The notes beneath the pieces are model-generated. The model worked only from the letters and a program-made list of their open reading frames with translations, searched no databases and was not told where the DNA came from. Made by a program: the position numbers and the translations under genes. From NCBI GenBank assembly GCA_963576785.1, contig OY756149.1, positions 1,860,001-1,924,000 of the forward strand: a stretch of 64,000 bases of DNA, written 5' to 3'. Positions 10,945 through 24,438 of the stretch are shown piece after piece (positions within the stretch are counted from its first letter, which is position 1; each line of letters opens with the position of its first letter). Source of the stretch: Chlorophyllum brunneum (lineage: Eukaryota > Basidiomycota > Agaricomycetes > Agaricales > Agaricaceae).

Positions 10945-12178
10945 CTAGAGAGTAGCTCCACCATCTGCAGCCATGATCTGCCCTATTTTCCATAATTAGA
11001 AGGGACAGGATCAAATGAATGGGTTATCTCTGACCACGGCGACAAATTACACGCACCTGTGATGAAATGAGCTTGTGGGGAGGCAATATAGGACACGAGG
11101 CTTGCGACATCCTCTGCTTGACCCGTGTCTGCATTGGGGAGACGTAAGAACTAGAGAGAGTATATACCATTAAGCGTCCTTTTTAGCTGGCTTCCCAGTG
11201 CTCCACCTACATGTTTTACGGCAGAGGTTGGCCCCCCAAATTGATCGTCCCTCTCTGGTGTTCTGGCTATTAGATATCAGCTAGTGCTTTCATCACAGGC
11301 AAAATCTCTGTACATACTCATGGCAGTATCTATGACACCGGGTGCATATGCATTCACTGTAATCTTGTGCTCCAGTAGTTCAAGCGCTACGAGAGGGTCA
11401 TCGTCAGACCTCAAAGTGTCGCACAGATTTCTGGTCGGGCATACCCGTTGATTGAGTTAAGGATCGAACTGCGGCCTTCGATATGCAGTAATCACCAATC
11501 CCAGCGTACCCTGGAAAGAAGATCAGCTCAGTTTGAAGTCGAGAGTTTTAGTATTGTGTCTTTACCCTTTAAACCGCAGACAGATGAAGCGCCTGAAAAC
11601 ACTTGATCAAGAATAAGGGGCAGAACAGAGTGAATAGCCAAGTACCGATGATTCTTCCCCCAGAACCCTGCCTGATCATCTGCTGTGCAGCATATTTATA
11701 GCAGAAAATGACACCTCGAATATTGACTGCCCAGACTTCCTCCCACTTCGATATGTCCGCTGTACGCCTGGAGTCAACCAAACACTCCCTTGCCCCTTGA
11801 AACAGTAAGAAACTATGTACCTTCAGCTGTGGGCCTCCTGTCCTTTGAGCCAACGCCAGCATTTGCAACCATCTTCAAGCATTCGTCAGCATTGAGTGTA
11901 GTCGGGGTGGATGGCGTACGCACCACATCGAGTCTACCCAAAGCAGTCACAGTCTGCTGTACCATCTCCTTAACTCGATCTTCTTGAGTCACATCCTCCG
12001 TCAGTGCAATAGCCTTTCGGCCAAGGCTCTGTATCTGTTTCGCCACCTGGTTCAGCTCTTCTTTCTTGCTAGGTATATCATCAAGAGCAACGTCAAATCC
12101 ATCTTGGGCCAGACGGAGGGCAATGGCTCGCCCTATTCCTTGGGCTCCACCGGTGACGAGGGCGACTCGGGTTGTCAT
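10945..12178 (-). CDS. Short-chain dehydrogenase/reductase (classical SDR, diacetyl-reductase-like)
   Basis: NAD(P)-dependent oxidoreductase with five or more short introns. Exon 1 (ATG 12176-12178) gives MTTRVALVTGGAQGIGRAIA, the glycine-rich cofactor motif TGxxxGIG. Next are an NAG-type segment (MVANAGVGSK) and SKWEEVWAVNIRGVIFCYKYAA with the structural Asn. The following exons carry GRIIG, then the catalytic YCISK (YxxxK) at about 11480-11500. Small 3' exons cover HKITVNAYAPG, a DVASLVSYIAS segment, and a final QIMAADGGATL with stop at 10945-10947. The overall pattern resembles diacetyl/acetoin (butanediol) reductases, but the substrate cannot be fixed from sequence. It is flanked by gene-poor DNA on its upstream side. 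Confidence 0.85.
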
Positions 12179-15100
12179 TAATATCCGTCTATCAAAACTG
12201 TTGGTGCAATGGAGGCGCAGTAGAGAAAATGTAGGGGGTTTCCCATTGACGGAGAAGATAGAGCGCCTTTATCTCTTTCCATGTGAACGATCATTTGTTT
12301 TTCCCAGGTGATGATGCTAGTAAGGAAGAGCATCACGCTCGTGAGTTAATTGATAGGCCATTCGTGTGGGAGAGTTGAGGTCGAATCCCATGGACCATGA
12401 GTCCAGCAATTGAGTGGGTGCGCAACATGCTCGCCCCGCGAAATTTCCACGAGTGTCGCTAGAAAACCACGCGGCGCATCCCAATGTTACTTTTCGACAC
12501 CTCAATGGTTACTAGGGAGGTTGAGGAAGTAGCAATTGCTCACAAAAGTCTCTTTGAATCTGAGGCACAGTTTGTCACATGATCGCTTTCGTCAGTTCGA
12601 GGTTAGGTCGTTGGCTCAATTTATGTCATGTCTAGCGAAGAGAGTATCTATGGTGTACAGGCCTCGTTGGATAGTTCCTGTTAGGTGGAACTTGTGAAAA
12701 CCGCGAATGCATGCACTGGCCACTTAGATCTAGGACTTCACACGAACGACATTTCGTATAATTCGAAGAGTTCATCGTGGCATGGAGTTGTGGTGCAAAT
12801 ATGGAGATTTATTCGAGCGAGATCATCACCACATTGGGCCCACGAGTCTGAATACGTTTCGGTAAAGTCACGGAAAGAATCGGAGGTGCTTGGTATTGAA
12901 TATGACTACGCCAGCAACACCCGCCTGTCTCCTACTATCATTTAGCAAGGGTGACTCGGGCAGTTGTATTAGTTGGTGGAGGACACGACCGAGTACAACT
13001 GTCAATCGATCAAAAGACGTCGGATTCCACACACGAAGGCAACCAGCGTCGCCAATCGCGGAGCTAGAAAAAGAACCTGGCACGCAACATCTGCAAGGAC
13101 AACGACGAGGAAGTCACATTGGATAATCAATGTGTTCAGTGACTTGAAGGCCATGGTAATCCAGCATCGTGGAGTATGGTTGCGGCCGTGTACGTATAAA
13201 GGTCGCATCTTCGCACATTCGTCTGCTCAGATTGCTTAGTGTGTCTCAGCAAAGGGCCAGACACAAAGTGCTCTGAGCTCAGCATCCAGCCAAGCCGCCA
13301 ATCTCAGGCAGACCGCTGGTTCGTTCTGGTTGGTCAAAGTTTCACCTAAGATACACCCCTCGCTAGCGCAGACAAAGACCAGCTAGGAGAGCGGCCGGGT
13401 GCGGGTGCAGCGGTTTCGACCCTGCGAAAGGTCTCGTCGGAGGGCTGTCGCAACCCTGACCGCTCATCCTTCTGAGTTCACTTAGGGATTCTATCTGCTA
13501 AACCTACCAGGGGGAGTGCTAGGGCCAGGAGACAGCCCTTCTCAAGTGGCCGACTCTCCGGTGGGCAGGTTGCTGGTTGGGTGGGGAATCATGGCGGTGG
13601 GGGGCTGCCAGTCCTACTTAGCCTCGATGGCCGCATGATTTCGGACCCTGTCAGGTTCTTTCGGTGCTGGTAGGGGTTCTGTTGGATGCCGTATGATATG
13701 CGAGACGAGGCTGGATGTTGTTCCACGGACACACCCCGCACGAGTCTACCTTTCCGTGCGACAGTTTCATGGATAAACTACGGTGAGTCGAGGGGAAAAA
13801 GATAATGATGCACGAGGTAGAGGAGACCCGAACGCGTGTTGAACCCCAGTGAGAAGTGCCGCGAGCGTGACGGACCAAGGTGGTGTGAGCCAGAACAACC
13901 AGGTCCAGACGGAAGCCTCCACCGAGCGTGAGGGAACATTGCGACGACGTTATCAACTGATAACTTGGCTCCCCCCGCCTATCGATGTATATCGACTCCC
14001 AGCGAATTGGTGGCTTTCTAGCTCCTTTCATGTAGACTATGTCAATTCACATTATAAACCTGCTTCACACCACGACATCACTTGTCTCGCAACTCAAGAA
14101 TCCCTCCCACAAATATGTTCTGAAATATAAGAACAACTGATCTGCGTAGGTCTGCATCCTTGTGCCCAACTACCACCCAGTAATTTGGCATTCCTCGCAT
14201 GTATCCAGGTGCATTGCAGGTGTAGATGGGTCAAGCAGAATGGTCATACCAAGAATAACAAGAACAAGATTCCGAAGCATACTGACATGGCCTCACGCCC
14301 AAAAGCCAGGTGGTAAGTAGTATCTGGTCATAGCTATTCAGTCATTGATATGTCTTCATGCCCCTCAGCCCTGTGTTCACGCAGTATGTGTTTCTTACTG
14401 CCACGTCATCGCTCCTGCCCATACGGACCCTTTGCTATAGTATGAATGCTCGCTTCAGAAAAACTTGAACAAAAGCTGACCAAAACCAAGGCTGAAGGCA
14501 GAAACTGTCCCGATGCCCAGTGATCCGTCACTATAACCTGTACGAAATTTTGACCTTGGATGTCCGTTTTCTGACCGACGAAAATAGATTTTATTCATAT
14601 TTATGTACTGACAGTGAGAAGGTGGCCGCGGAGATGACTCTGAGGCCACTGGAGTATAGCGAAGTGGTGGAGAAGGACAGTATAGGTGCGTGAGGCCAGA
14701 AGAGGTGAGGGCGGGATGCTGGAAAATTGGAGTGGGGATGGCGGGGCAGTATTGCTATTGTAGTAGGCTACAGTGGCAATAGACGTGGTGAACGATACCG
14801 AATGTGAGCGAAATGAGTCTGTCTGACTCTCTCCGAGTCGACAGCGTTGCTTCTTGTTCTCTCCTCCTGGCGCCGGACATAATGAGGGACTGCCCCGGAC
14901 ACTTCCGTGAGATTCTTTATCAGTCTGTTAGGCTCGACGCATTTCTCACTGGGGTTGACCGTTGGGATCCGGCGGACACCCACATTGTGGTGATCAGTTC
15001 CTGAGTGGAGATCTCAGTGACATTCAGGTACATCGGATCAAAAAATATGTTGAAGTAGGAATGGAACCAGTACTGAGACTGACCATGAGAGGTAGTACCC

Positions 15101-15653
15101 ACAACACCCATGTATTGATGACCATGTGTTTTTCCTGTGAGACTAGCATATGCTGGAGGTAATCGGTGGCGCCTTAGTTGGCTCCGCGCTCAAAAAACCA
15201 CATGTATAAGCTCGTCTAAACTTTAAATGCACTAGTGTCCTGAATCTCTTGTTTTCGTTGTGTTGGACATAGGGTTAAAAAATCAACAGACACACTAGGG
15301 GGTACGGCTATCGGGTATGGTACAGCCGAGCTACGGCGTGCTGTTAGACACTACCTTTGATTTAGTTGATCATTTGAAGCGGGAGACAACAACTTACCAA
15401 CTGATTTTACACACTCGACATGAGGATCGTGATGACGGAACTGAGCTGGTGCATATGTTGAAATGAGTCGAGCCCTAGTGCTAGCAGATCAGAACCTCCC
15501 GTGTGACTCAGATGGCAGCTGATATCCAAGAGTTCTCCACAGATAAAATACCTAACACTCTGTAACAGTCCACCAACCCGTCAGGATTCCTCTCATCGTC
15601 CTCCTCGTCCTCCTCCAACCACTTCTTCGCCATTCTTGTCAGACTATCTGCAT
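12179..15653. other. Gene-poor interval with a GC-rich block
   Basis: About 3.5 kb without a gene I can support. Open frames are short and unrelated to known families. A block at about 13380-13760 is clearly richer in G and C than its surroundings, with G runs such as tggcggtggggggctgcc, and may be an old repeat or transposon fragment. No terminal repeats or coding domain were found. Confidence 0.4.
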
Positions 15654-16823
15654 ATGGCGGATACAGGAACTGGATGCACGACAACGCTGTCCTACACAAT
15701 CCACTATATCAAAACAACCTGGCTCCTGGGCTGTATCCTCTCTGGCATCTTCTACGGTATCCTAGTCCATCTCAGCTATCACTGTTTCACCACCCTCCAA
15801 CATCGAAGAAGAACCCGACGAAACCCTCGAACGAATTGTGGATTAATGATATATGTGGTATTAACTGTTCTAGTTGGAACTGTCGCGGAGGGTATGGGGA
15901 TAAATGTGACGATCAAAGGTGTCCTGGACAATTCTTGTCAAAATGATCATTTGGAACCACAAAATCCGTACTTGGGACTTATTGATATTGTGTTTTTGAT
16001 TATAAATTTACTTACGGACGGGCTTTTTGTGAGTACCGCCGTCAAGTTTTTTGAGATTTGATATTGATACTGATGGGGTTTTCTTTTTGTTATTGTTGAT
16101 GATGGTGAGGTGTGGAGATGTTATGTTATTGTGAAAGGATTTCATAAAAGAATATGGTCTTTATTTTGGCTTGTTCCGTTGGTGGTATATATTGGAATGA
16201 TAGGTGAGTCATTGTGAATCCCCATTCACCAAAAAAAACAAAAGCCTCTGAGCCATTGCATACATAGTAACCGGCGTGATCCTAACTACCTTCTTCTCCT
16301 TATCCCAAAAACGCGGCGGCCCAGGCGACACATTACTCTTAGTCCAATTCGGCATCTCACTCGTCTTCAACACATCAATCAGTTCAAGTATCATCACCCT
16401 TCTCCTTCTCCACCGACGCGAACTCGCACGCACATTCGGACCTGTCAATGGAAAAGAACTCGAAATACCGTATCTTAATATCTTGACTGTTCATATTGAA
16501 TCCGCTAGTTTGATTTTGGTGGTGGATGTGTTTGCGATTGTGACGATTGCTTTTAACATGCCTTTGGGGAATATTGGATTTCAATTGTGGGTTCATTCAC
16601 AGGTGAGTTTTTGGTTGATTGGAATTGGTGCTTGTCTTGTTTCTCTTTTTGTGCTGACCTGGGGGTGTAGCCGATTGCTTCGTTGTTGATTATATCACGA
16701 GTATCGCGTGGTGAAAATTATTTTAGTAGGAAGGGGAAGCAAGAGGATGATGAGGAATCAAGCATTGGGGAGTTGAAATTTCGTCCAACCGAGGGGGTCG
16801 GAGAAACTAGCGACTTGAATTAG
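15654..16823 (+). CDS. Seven-transmembrane protein of basidiomycete-specific type
   Basis: Integral membrane protein with a chain of hydrophobic helices and short loops, in the style of the DUF6533/DUF6534-like 7-TM proteins that are abundant in Agaricomycetes. Function unknown. The start at 15654 gives MADTGTGCTTTLSY, then helices around WLLGCILSGIFYGILVHL, MIYVVLTVLVGTVAEG and GLIDIVFLIINLLTDGLF. Later exons encode VIVKGFHKRIWSLFWLVPLV, VTGVILTTFF and ILVVDVFAIVTIAFNMP. The last exon gives a cytosolic tail ending SIGELKFRPTEGVGETSDLN. Three GT-AG introns can be placed; the last splits ...WVHSQ / PIASLLIISRVS. It ends 51 bp from the convergent hydrolase. A truncated duplicate of its 3' part lies at 18556. 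Confidence 0.7.
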
Positions 16824-18257
16824 TTAGATTGAATTAGGGAAAGAATTTGCACAATGGATACAGTTGAAATGCTACTACCCCCGCACACGATTCGCAATCG
16901 TTTCCAAAAACTCATTCGGATAATCCCAGTGCCACTGTTACTCGCGTCAGCAAGGGTACGAAATAATGGAGTAAAAATACATACGAAGTGATTCGCTTTC
17001 CCAATGATTTCAAACGATAACGGTCTCACAAATTTTCCTTGATCTTTCTGCTCCTGATACGTAGCTCGCAGACAATGATACCCCCAAAGAGTATTCTTAA
17101 TCGATTTCCAGCATACGAAAGTCAAGATAGGCACGTCTGGGAAAGTCGTCTTGACACGATCTTCGTCAAACAATGCGCGTTGCCTCAAATCTTGGAAAGC
17201 CTTTTGAATTGGACCTCTGACCCTGGATAAAAGAATTATTTTTAAATTGACTAGAAAATGGAAGTTTGAACATACACATGATATTCCGATCGGGCGGCGG
17301 TATCAGCTTGATAAATCTTATCCCATTTTTCCTTCGAGGCCGGGTTGACCGTCGGACGGTCACGGCTTCGTGCATCCAACTCCTTTGGATCACCATTCCA
17401 GTCACTGGGGGTGTCAAAGTAGGAACTAACGAAGATTTTGAAATTTTCGTAGTGCTCTTCTGGTGTTTTCCCAAGTAAAGGATAGGTTGCACCTGGGCCT
17501 TCAGCAGAGTCGTAACCGAATACCGAGAACGGGGGATCTGTAAATCCAAGAACATTAAACGGATTAGTGTGCGAACTGACCAAGGAGATTCTTACCGTAA
17601 AGTACTATTTTGATGAGGTATCGACGCAGGAGAAGATACTGTTCTTGATTGAACAAACGAGAATCTGAGAGAAGGGTGTTGACGGTTGCGCAGCCTATCG
17701 ACCATCCCAAGAGCGCAACGCCGCCCTCTCGAACTGTTTCTTCAGTTTTAGATTCTGGTAAACTGAGAGTTTTGATGAAGTATTCAAGTAAATGGCTGAG
17801 GAGAACGGTGTGTCTCTCGAGGAATACTGGATCCCCATTCCTCAGGTCCTGGAGCTCGGCTTCGGTGTATGGAGATGAACCTCGGTAATCTCTGCGTTGG
17901 ACTACGATAAGACGGAGGTTGTATTGAGGAGCCAACGGAAGCAATGGCTCAAAAACATCTGTAGTTAAGTTTATCTTTATATCAGTGAATGGTCGTGAAA
18001 GATAAGGACATACAGGCATTGAAACCGGAGCCGTGAAGCATAACAATGGTGGTGTACGTCGATGAACCCGCAACGGGCCCAGAATCCAGGTAATAGATGT
18101 CATTGCCATCGGGCAAGTGGACCGTGGCAGCAGTGAAGCTCATTAAAATTGATCAAGCAAGGCTTTTGGTACAGTCGGAGACATGGCTGGGAATCTGGTG
18201 TCTAAAGATAGTTTAAAGCTAGAAGTAGTTGGATCACGTGGATTCCTTTCGTGGTTT
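16477..18257. repeat. Segmental duplication, copy A
   Basis: This 1.8-kb stretch is repeated in direct orientation at 18556-20398. Similarity starts abruptly at aatatcttgactg and runs through the 3' end of the 7-TM gene, all of the hydrolase gene, and its promoter up to ggatcacgtggattcc. The copies differ by scattered substitutions and small indels. Confidence 0.85.
16875..18143 (-). CDS. Alpha/beta-hydrolase fold protein, copy A
   Basis: Predicted serine hydrolase. The ATG at 18141-18143 gives MSFTAATVHLPDGNDIYY and then TIVMLHGSGFNA, with the HGSG oxyanion-hole motif. The nucleophile elbow is GWSIG within VALLGWSIGCATVNTLL. A family-typical cap segment follows (TYPLLGKTPEEHYENFK). The last exons carry RQRALFDEDRVKTTFPDVP, with an acidic residue in the expected acid position, and finally HWDYPNEFLETIANRVRG, where the conserved His near the C-terminus fits the third catalytic residue. 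Five or so short introns. Stop at 16875-16877. Substrate unknown. The downstream copy B is nearly identical in exon structure. Confidence 0.82.
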
Positions 18258-18555
18258 TAGGCTTGAGTATGGTCCAAGCGTTGTGAACTGTGCAAGCGCA
18301 CGGTTGATATGCTATCATGCAGTGCATGATACAAATATTCGTGTTTTATGAATATTGATTGCCAAAATGTATCAGATGGTAGTCCGAAGTGCCCTACCAC
18401 TGAATATATGTGATATTCAGTGGTATTCTATAGCATCGGGCATTTTTTGAACAACGTGTCCACTCAACCACAATATATTATCTCTAATGTTAATGTTTCA
18501 AAGACCGGAAGTGTCAGTCCCTTCTTTGAATCAAAGGGTCCAACACTATCAGTCC
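18258..18555. repeat. Spacer between duplicated units with two perfect inverted repeats
   Basis: Two palindromes sit between the duplicated units. TATCATGCA/TGCATGATA at 18313-18331 has 9-bp arms and a 1-bp centre. ACCACTGAATAT/ATATTCAGTGGT at 18396-18424 has 12-bp arms and a 5-bp loop. No gene is seen. They may mark a small inserted element or a breakpoint. Confidence 0.5.
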
Positions 18556-18902
18556 AATATCTTGACTGTTCTTATTGAATCCGCTAGTTTGATTTTGGTG
18601 GTGGATGTGTTTGCGACTGTGACGATTGCTTTTAACATGCCTTTGGGGAATATTGGATTTCGATTGTGGGTTCATTTACAGGTGAGTTTTTGGTTGATTG
18701 GAATTGGTGCATTTCTTGTTCTTCTTCTTGTGCTGACGTGACAATATGACCGATTGCATCGTTGTTGATTATATCACGAGTGTCGCGCGGTGAGGATTGT
18801 TTCAGTAGGAAGGGAAAGGAACAGGAAGATGAGGAATCAAGTACGGAGTTGAAGTTTCGTCTCACCGAGGAGGCTGGAGAACTAACGACTTTGAGAGGCT
18901 AG
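18556..18902 (+). pseudogene. Truncated duplicate of the 7-TM gene (3' end only)
   Basis: Matches the last two exons of the gene at 15654-16823 (ILVVDVFATVTIAFNMP, then SLLIISRVSRGEDCFSRKG) but lacks all upstream helices. The splice acceptor used in the parent (ggggtgtag before ccgattgc) has become acaatatga here, so normal splicing of this fragment is not possible. It is a by-product of the segmental duplication. Confidence 0.8.
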
Positions 18903-18968
18903 ATTGGAATTTAACACAGAATTTACATAAAGGATTCAGTAGAAATGTGAAGTTGTTGGGATCAACTA

Positions 18969-20250
18969 CTATCCCCGCACACGATTCGCAAGCGTCTCCA
19001 AAAACTCATTAGGATAATCCCAATGCCACTACTCACTACGTCAGCAATTGTTACGAGGGATAAAGTACAAAGACGTACGAAATGATTCGCTTTTTCAATG
19101 ATTTCAAACGTCAACGGCCTGGCGAAGTTTCCTTTATCCTTCTGCTCCTGATACGTAGCTCGCAGACAATGATACCCCCAAAGAGTATTCTTAACCGATT
19201 TCCAACATACGAAAGCCAAAATAGGAACATCTGGGAAAGTCATCTTGACACGATCTTCGTCAAATAATGCGTGTTGCCTCAAATCTCGGAAAGCCTTTTG
19301 AATTGGACCTCTGACACTAAAAAAAAAGAACCCGAAATTGAACTTTGTGTTATACTAGAAAATAGTGTTATGAACGTACAAATGAATTTCCGATCGAGCG
19401 GCAGCATCAACTTGATGAATCTTATCCCATTTGTCCTTCGAAGCCGCGTTGACCGAGGGGCGATCACGGCTTCGTGCATCCAATTCCTTTGGATCACCAT
19501 TCCAATCACTGGCAGTGTCAAAGTAAGAGCTAACGATGACTTTGAACTTTGCGTAGTGCTCTTCTGGTGTTTTACCAAGTAAAGGATAAGTTGAACCTGG
19601 ACCGTCGAAACCGTCGTAGCCGAACGCCGAGAATGGGACATCTGTAAATCCGAGATTATTGAATGGATTAGTTGTGTCAATTGGCGAAGGAGATTTCTTA
19701 CCGTAAAGTACTATTTTGGTGAGGTATTTACGTAGGAGGTGATACTGCTCTTGATTGAACAAACGGGAATCTGAGAGAAAGGTGTTGACGGTTGCGCAAC
19801 CCATTGACCATCCCAAAAGTACAACACCGCCCTCTCGAACTGTTCCCTCAGTTTTGGGCTCTGGTAAACTGAGAGTCTTGATGTAATATTCGAGTAGATG
19901 ACCAAGGAGAATCGCAAGGCGGTCGAGGACTGTGGGATCCCCATTCTTCAGGTCCTGGAGCTCGGCCTCGGTGTATAGGGATGAACCTCGGTAATCTTTG
20001 CGTTGGACTGCGATAAGACGGAGATTGTATTGAGGAGCCAATGGAAGTAATGGCTCGAAAACAACTGCAATTGAGTTGATCTTGATATCAATGAATGGTC
20101 GTGAAAAGATAAGGACATACAGGCGTTGAAACCAGAGCCGTGAAGCATAACAATGGTAGTGTACGTCGATGAACCCGCAACGGGCCCAGAATCCAAGTAA
20201 TAGATGTCATTGCCGTCGGGCAAGTGGACTGTGGCGGCAGTGAAGCTCAT
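18969..20250 (-). CDS. Alpha/beta-hydrolase fold protein, copy B
   Basis: Duplicate of the hydrolase at 16875-18143 with the same exon plan. It starts MSFTAATVHLPDGNDIYY (ATG 20248-20250), keeps the HGSG oxyanion motif, and has the nucleophile elbow GWSMG instead of GWSIG. The cap segment is TYPLLGKTPEEHYAKFK and the end HWDYPNEFLETLANRVRG, stop at 18969-18971. All putative catalytic residues are conserved, so both copies look functional. The start codon is 177 bp from that of the divergent SEH1 gene, so it has acquired or shares a promoter that copy A does not have. Confidence 0.82.
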
Positions 20251-20427
20251 TGTAACTGATCAAGCGAGGCTTTGTGGGACGTTAGCGGTGTTGTGGGAGA
20301 CATGACTGGGAATCTAGTGTCTAAAGATGAAAGACGGAACTAAAGATAGCTCAAGCCAGAAATAATTGGGTCACGTGGATTCCCTTTGTGTTTTCGCCAG
20401 TGAACATATCGCGCTGACGAGTGAACG

Positions 20428-22452
20428 ATGATCCAGACTGGCCTCATCCAACACGCACACGACGACCTCATCACAGACGCTGCATACGATTTCTACGGTC
20501 TCCGTCTCGCAACATGCAGCCTTGACCAAAGGTACTCTACGCGCGCCATTTGTTCCTGCTCGTGCTGATTCAAAGCCAGGATAAAAGTCTGGCAACTCGA
20601 CGAAAGTAATGGCTCATGGCGCGTCCAAGACGAATGGAAGGTGAGTTCAAAATGAACCACACTTTGTAGGACGATAATTCTGACCAACATGATAGGCACA
20701 CGAAGCTCCTGTATCAAAAGTGAGCTGGGCGCATCCCGAGTTTGGGTCGGTCATTGCATCTTGCTCGTTTGACCGGACTGCCAAAGTCTGGGAACAAGCT
20801 CCTCCCAGTGCATTTCTCGATTCCCAACCAGGGAATTCCGCTACCGCTACCTCTGCCGCAGCCGGTGGGGTTCAGCCCCAGCCCTTGTCGCGTTGGATAG
20901 AGAGGAATATCATGGCAGAGTCCAAGGGCACCGTTCGCGATGTTGAATTCGCCCCTCATTACTTTGGTCTCAAATTGGTCCGTCTCTCCTCCGCCTCATA
21001 ATATTGCATCGTCACCTCTGACAACCCACGTGCGCAGGCCACAATCGCTTCAGACAACATCTTACGCGTCTATGAATGTATCGACCAATCCTCTCTCACA
21101 ACTTGGCAACTCCTTCTCGACATTGACATCCTCAACCTTCCCACAACCTCATCTACACCCACATTCTATTCCTCCCGTCAACACACTCTAGCTTTATCTA
21201 CGCCCACTCAAACCGCATCTTCATCCGAGTTGAAAACATCTACAAATTTCGCTGATCATGCTCAAGCACTTTCACAAGGATTAGCACAAAATGCTGCTTT
21301 GAATAATCAAGCTGCGGCTTTGAGACATGGCGTTGGGAATCGGGAGGCGGATGGGGGTTGGTGTGTGAGCTGGTGTAAGGATAGGTATTGGGGTGAGATT
21401 TTAGCTGCTAGTACGGGAACTGCGGGGGTTGTCAAGGTTCGTTCGAATTTGTCGATGATTTCAACCCTTTTTCTTATCATTCAAAACTAGATCGTTCAAC
21501 TTACACCATCGCGTCGACACATCACACTCCTCACACTTGACCCTTTCCCTTCGTCATCCTCTTCAACTAACGTGCCCACTACGTCGACTACGAACACCAC
21601 CACCAATCAAACCACGAACCCCTCAGACACCAACGTCTCATCAAACCTCCCAGCACCAGGACACGCGTCAACAGCACCAATAACTACAAGCGTCCGTGCA
21701 CCTACCTCGACGCCATCCATCTCAACGGTAGCCCCAGCGGTAGCAACAACAACCACCTTTACATCAACCACATCACCATCAACAACCACAACGACAGCGC
21801 CTGCCACAGGAAATCCTCAAGCAGGAAATCTTCAAGCAGGAGCAACAAACGAACAAGATAAAGATAATCAAATCAAATCAGCAATCACATCACTCTCATG
21901 GGCACCTTCTTGTGGAAGATCCTATCATCTTATCGCAACAGGTAATCGAGATGGTACTGTTCGTATATGGCGTGTTCAACCTGGAGAAGAGTTGGATTCA
22001 ATTGGTTCTTCTTTGACTGATGATGGATTACTTGATCTTGGTACTACTACTACTGGTGGTGGAGGTGGTGGTGGGAAGGATGGATTGGAGAATGAGGAAG
22101 GTAGATGGAGTGTTATAAGTGTTGCGAAAGTTGAACACAAGTACGCTATTCCTCTCTTTTTTTTGGAGTCAACTTTTGCTGATATAGACCGCGTGCTTCC
22201 CGTAGATCGGCAGTGAGCAAGGTCGAATGGAACGTGACTGGGTACAGAATTCCACCATTCCTTTCTAAATACCACCGCTAATGATTCTATGACAGGACGA
22301 TTTTATCTTCAGCCGGGAATGACGGTCGTATAAGATTATGGAAAGCAAGTCCAGAAGCTGAATGGAAATCCGCTGGAAGTATTGGTGTTGAACATGTTGA
22401 GGAATCTGAACCCGGGTCGGGTGCTGATCAACGTGATGTTGAAATGGAATAA
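20428..22452 (+). CDS. SEH1: Nucleoporin SEH1 (WD40 beta-propeller)
   Basis: Component of the Nup107/Nup84 nuclear-pore subcomplex and of the SEA/GATOR2 complex on the vacuole. The ATG at 20428 gives MIQTGLIQHAHDDLITDAAY, then DFYGLRLATCSLDQ and IKVWQLDESNGSW. Next are AHEAPVSKVSWAHPEFGSV and SCSFDRTAKVWEQ, then VEFAPHYFGLKL with, after an intron, SDNILRVYECIDQSSLTTW. Later blades include WCVSWCKDRYWGEILAAS, ITSLSWAPSCGRSYHLIAT, GTVRIWRVQPGEEL, and finally SAGNDGRIRLWKASPEAEW. Blade order and signatures match SEH1 closely. Unusual are a roughly 90-residue Thr/Ser-rich insertion (about 21572-21850), extra Gln/Ala-rich residues before it, and a glycine run near 22055-22075. The product ends RDVEME. 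Confidence 0.92.
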
Positions 22453-22668
22453 GAACTTTATGCGTCCATTTTTTTAGTGACAGTGTAGTTGATATTGGTA
22501 CAACGTCAAGGGCTACATATGAGAATAAACAATATCGCGAATTGGCGAAATGTCTTCTTCATAGGGGGTATACAATTACATCAACGAAAGCAAGAACGAA
22601 AGCAGAAAGAAAGAAAGAAACGAAAGCCGTCACCATCCGAGAACCGGACATTTTCACCACAAAGTGGT

Positions 22669-24438
<1,770 letters not shown>

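Larger units (their letters stand above)
18556..20398. repeat. Segmental duplication, copy B
   Basis: Direct duplicate of 16477-18257, about 300 bp downstream of it. It contains a truncated 7-TM fragment and a complete hydrolase gene with its upstream region. Confidence 0.85.
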
